Program-made: the position numbers and the translations under genes
The notes under the pieces: model-generated
Seen by the model: only the letters and a program-made list of their open reading frames with translations
Database searches by the model: none
Told to the model about the DNA's origin: nothing
Source of the DNA: OMOG01 sp041485845
Lineage (GTDB): Bacteria > Acidobacteriota > Terriglobia > Bryobacterales > Bryobacteraceae
Length of the DNA stretch: 22,283 nt
Assembly (NCBI GenBank): GCA_041485845.1
Contig: JBGPKH010000063.1
Location: 1 to 22,283, forward strand
Direction of reading: 5' to 3'
Shown: piece by piece, positions 13,844 to 20,616 of the stretch
Position numbering within the stretch: the first letter of the stretch is position 1
Layout: each line of letters starts with the position of its first letter

Positions 13844-16183
13844 ATGGACCTCTCGCTCGGATTTCCCGAATTCTCCCAGGAACTGGCGGTCTCCACCAAG
13901 CCGTCGCTCGAAGTGGTCCTTTCGCGCTTCCGCTCGATCCACCAGCAGCCCGACTCCCCCGTCCGCGCCATCCACCACGAACCCGCCACCGAAGGAACCT
14001 TCGCCGATATTCCCGCCGCCGTGGACCCCCGCCTGCGGTCGGCCCTTCACCGGCGCGGCATCGAACGCCTCTACGTCCACCAGGCCGAGGCCTTCGAGCA
14101 AACCGAAGCCGGCAAGAACGTTGTGATCGTCACGCCAACCGCCAGCGGGAAGACGCTGTGCTACAACCTGCCGGTGCTGAACCTGCTTCTGCGCGACGAC
14201 GGCGCGCGCGCCATGTACCTGTTCCCCACCAAGGCGCTGGCCGAGGACCAGCTTCACGAATTGCAGACCGCGCTCGAAGAAATGGGCTCGGACATCCGCG
14301 CCTTCACTTACGATGGCGACACACCGCAGGACGCGCGCAAGGCCATCCGCCAGCGAGCCAACGTGGTGCTCACCAACCCCGACATGCTCCACAGCGGAAT
14401 CCTGCCGCACCACACCAAGTGGGCGCGCTATTTCGAGAACCTGCGCTACATCGTCATCGACGAGCTGCACTACTACCGCGGGGTCTACGGCAGCCACCTG
14501 GCGAACCTGTTCCGGCGCCTCAAGCGCATTTGCGAGTTCTACAACTCGCAGCCGCGCTTCATCTGCTGTTCGGCCACCATCGCCAACCCGCGCGAGCTCG
14601 CCGAGGCGCTCACCGGCGACGCCTTCGAGCTGGTGGAGCGCAACGGCGCCCCGCGCGGCGAGAAGTATTTCATCTTCTACAATCCTCCGGTAGTGAACCG
14701 CCAGTTGGGCATCCGCCGCAGCTACATCAACGAGTCGCGGCGCATGGCGCTGGAATTCATCGAGCGCAAATTGCAGACGCTGGTCTTCGCCAACAATCGC
14801 CTGGCCACCGAGATTCTGGTGACCTATCTCAAGGACGCCTGCGATTCCGGCCCCATTCCCAGCGAGACCGTGCGCGGATATCGCGGAGGCTACCTGCCGC
14901 GCGAGCGCCGCGACATCGAGCGACGCCTGCGCGATGGCCAGATCCGCGCGGTGGTGGCGACCAACGCGCTCGAGCTGGGCATCGATATCGGATCGCTCGA
15001 CGCCGTCATCATGGCCGGTTACCCAGGCACCATCGCATCGAGTTGGCAGCGGGCGGGCCGCGCCGGGCGGCGTCAGAGCACTTCGGCGGCCGTACTGGTG
15101 GCCTCCAGCGCGCCCCTCGACCAGTACATCGTGGAGCATCCCGACTACTTCTTCGGACGTTCGCCGGAGCACGCATACGTCAATCCGGAGAACCTCGAAA
15201 TCCTGCTCGCCCATCTCAAGTGCGCGGCCTTCGAGCTGCCCATCCGCGATGGCGAGAAGTTCGGCCGCCATGATACCACGGAGATCTGCCGCTTCCTCGA
15301 AGAGAGCGGCTTCCTGCACCATTCCGCCGCGGCCTGGCACTGGACCTCCGACACCTACCCCGCCGACGCCACCAGCCTGCGCTCCATCTCGAGCGATAAC
15401 TTCGTGGTGGTCGACACCACTCACGAGCCCAAAGTGATCGCCGAAGTCGCCTTCACCGCGGCCTTGACCACTTTGCACGAGAAGGCCATCTACCTGCACC
15501 AGGGCCTCCTCTTCCACGTGGACCGCTTCGATTACGGGCAGCGCAAAGCCTACGTCAGCAGCGTGCAGTGCGACTACTACACCGACGCCATCGATTACAC
15601 GCAGGTCAGGGTGCTGGAAGAATTCGAGGGTGAAGCGCTGGCCGCCGCGCGGCGCGTGCATGGCGACGTGCGGGTGAATCGGCAAATCGTGGGCTTCAAG
15701 AAGATCAAGTTTTACACCATGGAAAACGTGGGCTCGGGGCAGCTTTCGATGCCCGAGCAGGAGATGCACACCACGGCGTTCTGGCTGCACTTCCCCGCGG
15801 CCTTTCTCGCGCGCCTGAGCGACTACACTCCCACCGAAAAGCAGAGCGGCATTGCGGGCCTGGGCAATGCCCTGCGAACCGTGGCCTCCCTGCTGCTGAT
15901 GTGCGATCCCCGCGATCTCGGTGTGGCCCTCAGCGAGGAGATCGCCGGCGGCCTGGAGACCTTCGAGCCCAACCTGTATTTATACGATGCGTACCCCGGC
16001 GGCATCGGGCAGAGCGCGCCGCTGTACCGGCTGACGCCGCGGTTGCTCCGACAGACCGCGGAACTGCTGGCGGCGTGCGGGTGCGAAGCCGGCTGCCCCT
16101 CGTGCGTGGGGCCCGTCGGGGAAGTCGGCGAGCGCGGTAAAGAAGTGGCCGCGCGCATCCTGGCGGAGCTGTTGGCGACATGA
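13844..16183 (+). CDS. DEAD/DEAH-box DNA helicase of the MrfA/YprA type with C-terminal Zn-binding (DUF1998) domain
   Basis: The 779-aa superfamily 2 helicase shows Q-motif/Walker A (VHQAEAFEQ...TPTASGKT, 78-104), Ia (FPTKALAEDQ), Ib (TNPDMLH), II as DELH (206-209), III (CCSATIANP, 241-249), IV (TLVFANNR), V (VVATNALELGIDIGSLDAV) and VI (QRAGRAGR). The C-terminal domain ends in a Cys cluster CGCEAGCPSC (745-754), which with an upstream domain corresponds to the Zn-binding DUF1998 part. Members such as Bacillus MrfA unwind DNA and act in excision-independent repair of mitomycin-type damage. The ATG at 13844 has a weak AAAAGG 12 nt upstream. Length matches the family (about 750-800 aa), and the gene appears intact and single, not in an obvious operon. 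Confidence 0.93.
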   Translation: MDLSLGFPEFSQELAVSTKPSLEVVLSRFRSIHQQPDSPVRAIHHEPATEGTFADIPAAVDPRLRSALHRRGIERLYVHQAEAFEQTEAGKNVVIVTPTASGKTLCYNLPVLNLLLRDDGARAMYLFPTKALAEDQLHELQTALEEMGSDIRAFTYDGDTPQDARKAIRQRANVVLTNPDMLHSGILPHHTKWARYFENLRYIVIDELHYYRGVYGSHLANLFRRLKRICEFYNSQPRFICCSATIANPRELAEALTGDAFELVERNGAPRGEKYFIFYNPPVVNRQLGIRRSYINESRRMALEFIERKLQTLVFANNRLATEILVTYLKDACDSGPIPSETVRGYRGGYLPRERRDIERRLRDGQIRAVVATNALELGIDIGSLDAVIMAGYPGTIASSWQRAGRAGRRQSTSAAVLVASSAPLDQYIVEHPDYFFGRSPEHAYVNPENLEILLAHLKCAAFELPIRDGEKFGRHDTTEICRFLEESGFLHHSAAAWHWTSDTYPADATSLRSISSDNFVVVDTTHEPKVIAEVAFTAALTTLHEKAIYLHQGLLFHVDRFDYGQRKAYVSSVQCDYYTDAIDYTQVRVLEEFEGEALAAARRVHGDVRVNRQIVGFKKIKFYTMENVGSGQLSMPEQEMHTTAFWLHFPAAFLARLSDYTPTEKQSGIAGLGNALRTVASLLLMCDPRDLGVALSEEIAGGLETFEPNLYLYDAYPGGIGQSAPLYRLTPRLLRQTAELLAACGCEAGCPSCVGPVGEVGERGKEVAARILAELLAT

Positions 16184-16214
16184 CGGGGGATCGGAAAGCC
16201 CTGGCGAGCGCGGT

Positions 16215-16526
16215 GTGCGGGGCCTCTCGCTTGTGCTGCCCATTTCTATCCTGATCGCGCTCGGCCCTTCGCGGCAGCAACTCGCCACGACCTCCGATTG
16301 GGTGTTTGGAACGGTCATCGTCACCACTCTCGGGTCTGCCGTGGCAGCCGTGGTGCTCGGCCATCTATCCCTCGGATACGGCCCTCTCCTGATTCCGGCT
16401 CTGCTATTGACATCCGCGATTGCCGGGCGGTTAGCGTTAGCCAATACGCCGCTGCGCACCAGGCCTCGATCGGGGTCTCCTTCAGATCGTCGCGGTGGCT
16501 TAACCGAATCGGGGGAACTGCCCTGA
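16215..16526 (+). CDS. Possible small membrane protein, 103 aa
   Basis: Starting at GTG 16215, 32 nt after the helicase stop, the first 75 residues form two or three hydrophobic segments (LSLVLPISILIALG, VFGTVIVTTLGSAVAAVVLG, GPLLIPALLLTSAIAG), followed by an Arg/Ser-rich tail. This alternation looks like a genuine small membrane protein, but the tail is unconvincing and no RBS is evident. It ends 7 nt before the palindromic element. It could also be a degenerate remnant. Confidence 0.4.
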   Translation: MRGLSLVLPISILIALGPSRQQLATTSDWVFGTVIVTTLGSAVAAVVLGHLSLGYGPLLIPALLLTSAIAGRLALANTPLRTRPRSGSPSDRRGGLTESGELP

Positions 16527-16533
16527 GGAAGTT

Positions 16534-16659
16534 TTGTGGGGCAGATTGTCAATCTGCGGCGGATTGGCAATCCGCCCAGCGACGTCCAGAGCGATCCCCG
16601 AGGCGCTCGTGGGGCCAGCGGATTAGCAATCCGCCGCAGGTTGCCAACCTGCCCCACAA
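16534..16659. repeat. Nested palindromic REP/BIME-like element, 126 bp
   Basis: Two 42-nt arms (16534-16575 and 16618-16659) are inverted repeats of each other with 37 of 42 positions matching. They start at TTGTGGGGCAG and end at CTGCCCCACAA. Each arm is itself built of two 17-nt units of the form GC-RR-ATTG-N-CAAT-YY-GC (GCAGATTGTCAATCTGC and GCGGATTGGCAATCCGC on the left). The central 42 nt hold a further GAGCG/CGCTC stem. The element fills exactly the space between the stops of two convergent ORFs (16526 and 16666). It could act as a bidirectional terminator or RNA-stability element; the family and its mobility are inferred. Confidence 0.8.
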
Positions 16660-16665
16660 GCTCGT

Positions 16666-16830
16666 TCAAACGTCGAAAAGGTTGTCTTTTAGCCTTAGCG
16701 GCCGCCGGCCGGAGAGGGTGGTGCGGAAGGACCAGAGAGCCAATCCAAGCACGATGGCGATGGGGAAATACATGGCGCTTGCGTACCAGGCGGAGAGCCC
16801 CCACGCGCCGAAATAAACCGGCTGGCCCAT
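16666..16830 (-). CDS. Possible 54-aa single-span membrane protein
   Basis: From ATG 16830 the reading MGQPVYFGAWGLSAW...YFPIAIVLGLALWSF gives one hydrophobic segment (about 18-37) flanked by aromatic residues, then a basic stretch with a charged end (SGRRPLRLKDNLFDV) before TGA. It has the positive-inside pattern of a real small inner-membrane protein, or of the C-terminus of a larger decayed one; upstream frames do not clearly continue it. No RBS is obvious. It ends 6 nt from the palindromic element. Confidence 0.35.
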   Translation of the reverse strand: MGQPVYFGAWGLSAWYASAMYFPIAIVLGLALWSFRTTLSGRRPLRLKDNLFDV

Positions 16831-17028
16831 ATGGACCGAGGACCTGATTTTTGGGCGGGAAGGGCGCCAGCAACGGGTGTAGAGGTCCGTCCGGCTCGCA
16901 GTTGAGAATCCCAGTCGCAGGGTATCGCCCGCTCCCGCTCTTGGGCGCGATGGCCGATGGATCATCCGGGAACTCGCGATCGAGTCCGGTCTCCTCCAAG
17001 CCTGCAACTGCGGGGGAGCCGGCCAATC
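16831..17028. other. Intergenic stretch with no feature seen
   Basis: I see no convincing gene or repeat before the promoter of the Asp-box protein. A minus-strand open frame (15980-17026) crosses it but mostly shadows the helicase and the repeat. Confidence 0.35.
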
Positions 17029-17057
17029 TTGACGTGAACCGCGGGCGGGGCTAATCT
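17029..17057 (+). promoter_or_regulatory. Promoter of the Asp-box protein gene (leaderless type)
   Basis: -35 TTGACG (17029-17034), a 17-bp spacer and -10 TAATCT (17052-17057) are followed after 7 nt by the ATG at 17065. No Shine-Dalgarno element lies between. Confidence 0.5.
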
Positions 17058-17064
17058 GGCCCAT

Positions 17065-18534
17065 ATGAGATCAACCGCGTTCCTCCTCGTCCTGGCCGCC
17101 TCGATCTGCGCAGGCCAAAAGCTCGATCCCAATTACCCCACGTGGTGGGCCAAGTATCAGTACCTGCTCCAGAATGCGGCTGAAGCCGGCGGTCCTTCGG
17201 CTTCCCTGGCCGTGGGGCCGAACGTAAACGTTTCGACCGAGTGCGGCCCGCAAAGCGAGACCTACATCTCGTTGAACCCCAACCAGCCGAAGATACTGGC
17301 GGCCGGCTCGAACGAAATCTTCCGCCTGCCCATGCGCGGCTACTCCTCAACCGACGGCGGCGTGAACTGGGGCGGCGTGGATTTGCCGCTGCCGCCGCCA
17401 TTGGCGGGTACTAACGACACGCGGTTCGGATCGGACCCGACACTTGCTTTCGACACCCAGGACAACGTCTTCTACGGTTATATCGTGGTGTTCTTCTCAG
17501 CGGGCAACGGCATCAAGGGAACCCAGATGGCCGTGGCGCGATCCACCGACGGTGGCAAGACTTATCCGACCTCTACCTTCTTCGCATTCGAATCCGGCTC
17601 TAACCACTTTAATGACAAGCCCATGATCACGGCCGACACCAGCCCCAGCAGCCCGTTTCGCGATCGTGTGTACATTGCCTGGGACGCGGCGGCCGGTGGC
17701 TCGAGCGGCGGCGGCGTGCGGGTGGCGCGCTCGGCCGACCAGGGCCAGACCTTCGCCATCGCGCGCGCGGACAATTCCACCGGGCCGGGCAAGGCCATCG
17801 GCGCCGTTCCGTTCGTCGGGCCGAACGGTGAGGCGTACGTGGCCTGGAACGACTACGAAGCGAACACCATCGCTTTCAACCGCTCGTTCGACGGTGGCCA
17901 GACGTGGGGGAGCCCGGTGGTGGTTGCTGACAAGGCGCTGGCGTTCGACGCCGCCATCCCCGCCGAGCAGGTACGCGGCGCCCTGGTGTACCCAGCCTGC
18001 GACACGGACCGCTCCGCGGGACGTCGCCGCGGCCGCCTGTATTGCTCGTGGATGGACCTGATCGCGGCCGGCGTGACCGATATCCTGCTGGCATACTCCG
18101 ATGATCGTGGGGCCACGTGGTCCAAGCCGCGGCCCGTAACCGACCAACTCCCCTTCCCGGTGGACCGCTTCAACCAGTGGCTCTCGGTCGACCCCGTTAC
18201 CGGCGACGTGAACGTTTCGTTCTACGATACGCGTCACGACACTACCGGCGCGCGCTTCATGACCGATATCTTCCTGGCGCGGTCGAGCGATGCGATAAGG
18301 TGGCCCGCCAACGTGCGCGTCTCCAGCCAGATTTCCAACGAACACGACTGTAACGGCCTGTTTCCCTGCCTCGGGATCAACTACGGCAACCAGCAGGGCG
18401 ACTACTCCGGGCTGGTGGCCTTCGGCGGCGTGGCGCATCCAATCTGGACCGACACGCGCGACCAGATGAAGCCCGCGCCGGGTTGCCGCACAGGTCTGGC
18501 TATGGAGGAGGTTTTCACGGCATCTGCGAGGTGA
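17065..18534 (+). CDS. Exported Asp-box (BNR, sialidase-like) beta-propeller protein
   Basis: The 489-aa protein has a short signal peptide (MRSTAFLLVLAASICAG, 1-17) and is expected outside the cytoplasm. At least five Asp-box motifs (S-x-D-x-G-x-T-W) mark the blades of a six-bladed propeller: SSTDGGVNW (94-102), RSTDGGKTY (159-167), RSADQGQTF (222-230), RSFDGGQTW (273-281) and YSDDRGATW (344-352). Such folds occur in sialidases, other exo-glycosidases and non-enzymatic secreted proteins. The Asp-box itself is structural, so sialidase activity is not shown. A late Cys-containing region (NEHDCNGLFPCLG, CRTG) suggests disulfides, consistent with export. It converges tail-to-tail with the four-helix-bundle gene, with stops 1 nt apart. 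Confidence 0.83.
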   Translation: MRSTAFLLVLAASICAGQKLDPNYPTWWAKYQYLLQNAAEAGGPSASLAVGPNVNVSTECGPQSETYISLNPNQPKILAAGSNEIFRLPMRGYSSTDGGVNWGGVDLPLPPPLAGTNDTRFGSDPTLAFDTQDNVFYGYIVVFFSAGNGIKGTQMAVARSTDGGKTYPTSTFFAFESGSNHFNDKPMITADTSPSSPFRDRVYIAWDAAAGGSSGGGVRVARSADQGQTFAIARADNSTGPGKAIGAVPFVGPNGEAYVAWNDYEANTIAFNRSFDGGQTWGSPVVVADKALAFDAAIPAEQVRGALVYPACDTDRSAGRRRGRLYCSWMDLIAAGVTDILLAYSDDRGATWSKPRPVTDQLPFPVDRFNQWLSVDPVTGDVNVSFYDTRHDTTGARFMTDIFLARSSDAIRWPANVRVSSQISNEHDCNGLFPCLGINYGNQQGDYSGLVAFGGVAHPIWTDTRDQMKPAPGCRTGLAMEEVFTASAR

Positions 18535-18535
18535 C

Positions 18536-18916
18536 CTAATTAGCTAGGCAAGGGCTTCGGTAGAGCAGACGGCTGACTTCTTCCGGCGTGCTGGAGAGCT
18601 TGGTGGCGTCTCCGTATCCCAGATCCTGAGCCAGGATAAGGTAGTAGCGACATTCTTCCAGCGATCCTTCCGCCAGGTTCATGAAGCGCGCCTTGTCGGC
18701 CTTGCCGCGACGGCGGAATCCCTCGGCGATATTGGCCGGAACCGCCACTGCCGCCCGCCGCATTTGCAGCGCCAGACCATACGTTTCCTGCCTGGGAAAG
18801 CCCGCGGTGAATGCATAGACCGCGAGGACGAGCTCGTGGGCCTTGCGCCACACCAGCAGGTCGCGAAAGCTTCGGGCCGGAGGTCTCGGCGTGGACATAA
18901 ACACGGAGGCGTCCAT
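18536..18916 (-). CDS. Four-helix-bundle protein of the 23S rRNA intervening-sequence (IVS) family
   Basis: The 126-aa protein is almost all helix. It shows the family's hallmark pieces: FRDLLVWRKAHELVLAVYAFTAGFPRQETYGLALQMRRAAVAVPANIAEGFRR is the classic core (shown here in parts as DLLVWRKAHELV, FPRQETYGLALQMRRAA, VPANIAEGFRR), followed by FMNLAEGSLEECRYYLILAQDLGY. Homologs occur inside 23S rRNA intervening sequences but also, as here, as free-standing genes; they form pentameric bundles of unknown function. The ATG at 18916 is preferred because GGAG lies 9 nt upstream; GTG 18940 and ATG 18898 are alternatives. A possible promoter (TTGCAG, 17 bp, TACAAG) lies just upstream. No rRNA gene is present in the window. 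Confidence 0.88.
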   Translation of the reverse strand: MDASVFMSTPRPPARSFRDLLVWRKAHELVLAVYAFTAGFPRQETYGLALQMRRAAVAVPANIAEGFRRRGKADKARFMNLAEGSLEECRYYLILAQDLGYGDATKLSSTPEEVSRLLYRSPCLAN

Positions 18917-18978
18917 GGGAGTATGCTCCAGGTATTCCACCCCACTCTTGTATAGGATCAGCAGCTTATCTGCAAGAA

Positions 18979-18996
18979 CCGCTCATCTGTGAGCGG
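18979..18996 (-). terminator. Hairpin downstream of the TonB-family gene
   Basis: A perfect 7-bp stem (CCGCTCA/TGAGCGG) with a 4-nt loop lies 12 nt after the stop of the minus-strand gene. On that strand it is followed by TTCTT, and on the plus strand by GGGTTTT. It is a plausible intrinsic terminator, with a weak T-tract. Confidence 0.5.
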
Positions 18997-19007
18997 GTTT
19001 TGGCGGC

Positions 19008-20015
19008 CTACAGCAGCCGGAAATTGACTTCGATGGTGGCGGCCACCGTCACGGGTTGGCCGTTCCGGTAACCGGGCTTGAACTTCCACACCTTTACGGC
19101 TTCCATGGCCTTCTCGTCGAGGCCCAGCCCCAGACTCCGAACTACCCGGATGTTAGTGGCCTTGCCGTCGGGGCTGACTTCGATGGCCAAAAGCACCGTG
19201 CCCTGGTACTTGGCCTTGCGAGCTTCTTCGGAGTACTCGGGGTCTTTCTTGTAGATCACGACTGGAGCGGTCACGCCGCCGCCGACTTTGTAGACACCGC
19301 CGCCGACGCCGCCGCCTTCACCGGGACCGAAGCCGCCGCCTTTGCCCGAACCGACGCCGCCACCCGAACCGGAACCGATGCCGCCGCCGGAGCCCGGTCC
19401 GTTCGAAGCCGGTCCGAGTTTTCCGAGCGGGTCGCCGTACTGGGCCATATTCACGTTCGGCAGGTTCACATCCGGCGGAACGATAATGCTAGGCTCCATG
19501 GTCAATTTGGGATTGGGGTTGTTCACCACCGCCATGGGCGGGGTAAACTGCCGCAAAGACTGCTTTGGAAGGCGCCCCTTGCTCGCAGGTAGAGGAGACC
19601 GATCGCCGCCACCGCCACCGCCGCCCATGGCTTGCTTCTTCGGCGCCGCCTTGGGTTGAAATGGGTCGATGTCGACTGGGGTGAAGAGCGTCACGGCCTG
19701 TTTGATGGCCTGTTGCCCGGGCTTGGTGATGGAGAGCACAAACACGATCCCGACTACCAGAACCTGAAACCCAGTGGACATCATGAAGGACTTCTTCTGG
19801 CGTCCGTAGAGGCCCCAGATGTCCTTGACTGCAACGGGCTTAGACGTCACCTGAAGGGGTGGGAGCTGGGGTGGGTTAATTGCTTCCTTGACGTTTTGGA
19901 TGAAAGACCGATACCACGGTTCTTCCACCTCCGACACCAGCAGGCGCGACAAATGAACGTCGGCGTTTGAGAAAAACGGGTTATTGGGTTGCGACAGATC
20001 AGCCATTTTTTCCAC
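19008..20015 (-). CDS. TonB-family protein (energy transducer) with cytosolic N-terminal extension
   Basis: The 335-aa protein has about 78 soluble N-terminal residues, one membrane segment (STGFQVLVVGIVFVLSI, about 80-96), a Pro/Lys-containing periplasmic spacer with Gly runs (130-137 and a long Gly/Ser region about 205-258) and a C-terminal TonB domain. The TonB domain is recognisable from YSEEARKAKYQGTVLLAIEV, then GLDEKAMEAVKVWKFKPG and a final beta strand (VTVAATIEVNFRLL). Classical TonB has only a very short cytosolic tail, so the N-terminal extension is notable but common in Acidobacteriota-type proteins. TonB proteins pass proton-motive force from ExbB/ExbD to outer-membrane receptors; neither partner is in the window. 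The start may be GTG 20015 or ATG 20006, with GGTGG 6 nt before the latter. Confidence 0.88.
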   Translation of the reverse strand: MEKMADLSQPNNPFFSNADVHLSRLLVSEVEEPWYRSFIQNVKEAINPPQLPPLQVTSKPVAVKDIWGLYGRQKKSFMMSTGFQVLVVGIVFVLSITKPGQQAIKQAVTLFTPVDIDPFQPKAAPKKQAMGGGGGGGDRSPLPASKGRLPKQSLRQFTPPMAVVNNPNPKLTMEPSIIVPPDVNLPNVNMAQYGDPLGKLGPASNGPGSGGGIGSGSGGGVGSGKGGGFGPGEGGGVGGGVYKVGGGVTAPVVIYKKDPEYSEEARKAKYQGTVLLAIEVSPDGKATNIRVVRSLGLGLDEKAMEAVKVWKFKPGYRNGQPVTVAATIEVNFRLL

Positions 20016-20017
20016 CA

Positions 20018-20032
20018 GCTCTCCCGGAGAGC
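20018..20032 (-). promoter_or_regulatory. Small hairpin at the ribosome-binding site of the TonB-family gene
   Basis: GCTCTC-CCG-GAGAGC forms a 6-bp stem just upstream of the start. On the transcript its right arm contains GGGAGAG, so it could limit access of ribosomes. The effect is inferred. Confidence 0.3.
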
Positions 20033-20233
20033 ACCGCTGTCTACAGCTATTTGACGACTTCCCGGATCAAGGCGTTACACTTTTTGGTAATACCTCACCC
20101 AAAGATTTCTACCTTACTATACCACGGTTTTCCAGAGGGGCGTGTAAAAACAATGAGATAACCCCCAAATAGGGGATGATCCCACCCCGATTGCGGATTC
20201 CAAAAATGGAAGAAAGGCAGGCGCAACGGTGCC
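20033..20233. other. Upstream region of the TonB-family gene; no gene seen
   Basis: This AT-richer stretch lies between the TonB gene (-) and the heptamer array. It probably holds the TonB promoter: on the minus strand TTGGGT, 17 bp, TGTAAC is one weak candidate and a TATAGT near 20117-20122 another. I see no ORF worth calling. Confidence 0.35.
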
Positions 20234-20544
20234 GTGGGCTGTGGGCTGCGGGCTGTGGGCCGCGGGCCGTGGGCTGTGGGCTGTGGGCCGTGGGCTGTGG
20301 GCCGTGGGCTGTGGGCTGCGGGCCGAGGGCTGTGGGCTGTGGGCCGCGGGCAGTGGGCTGTGGGCCGTGGGCCGTGGGCTGTGGGCTGTGGGCCGCGGGC
20401 TGTGGGCTGCGGGCTGTGGGCCGTGGGCCGTGGGCCGTGGGCTGTGGGCCGCGGGCCGTGGGCCGTGGGCTGTGGGCTGCGGGCTGCGGGCTGTGGGCCC
20501 TGGGCTGTGGGCTGTGGGCCGCGGCGGGCCGTGGGCCGTGGGCC
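20234..20544 (+). repeat. Heptanucleotide tandem array GYGGGCY, 44 units
   Basis: Reading the sequence gives 44 consecutive 7-nt units (308 nt plus one 3-nt GCG insertion before unit 42). Nearly all differ only at position 2 (T or C) and position 7 (T or C). Exceptions are GAGGGCT (unit 14), GCGGGCA (unit 17) and CTGGGCT (unit 39). It contains no stop codon in any of six frames, so it creates spurious long ORFs on both strands. The regular G3-N4 spacing on the plus strand could form G-quadruplexes. It ends 66 nt before the pepA ATG at 20611. Confidence 0.95.
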
Positions 20545-20580
20545 TTGCACTCGACGGTGGCTGGCGCGCGAACTTCGGGT

Positions 20581-20609
20581 TTGCACGGCGCTCCTGACTC
20601 CTGCACAAT
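20581..20609 (+). promoter_or_regulatory. Candidate pepA promoter (leaderless type)
   Basis: TTGCAC (20581-20586), a 17-bp spacer and CACAAT (20604-20609) lie 7 nt before the ATG at 20617. This favours that ATG over the one at 20611 and over the long frame through the repeats. Confidence 0.4.
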
Positions 20610-20616
20610 TATGGTG

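Noticed and set aside
13589..15790. 733-aa open frame on the minus strand
   Set aside because: It lies antisense to the helicase, whose motifs are unmistakable. Its His/Val/Gly/Ala/Asp-rich composition is what antisense reading of GC-rich codons gives.
15980..17026. 348-aa open frame on the minus strand
   Set aside because: It runs antisense to the helicase end, through the palindromic element and across the intergenic stretch, with no consistent protein character.
18536..18940. 23S rRNA intervening sequence
   Set aside because: The protein family suggests it, but no rRNA sequence flanks the gene, so it is treated as a free-standing copy.
20176..20616. N-terminal extension of leucyl aminopeptidase through the repeats
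   Set aside because: Without it the protein matches the family's normal length and residue offsets; a promoter-like element lies just before ATG 20617.
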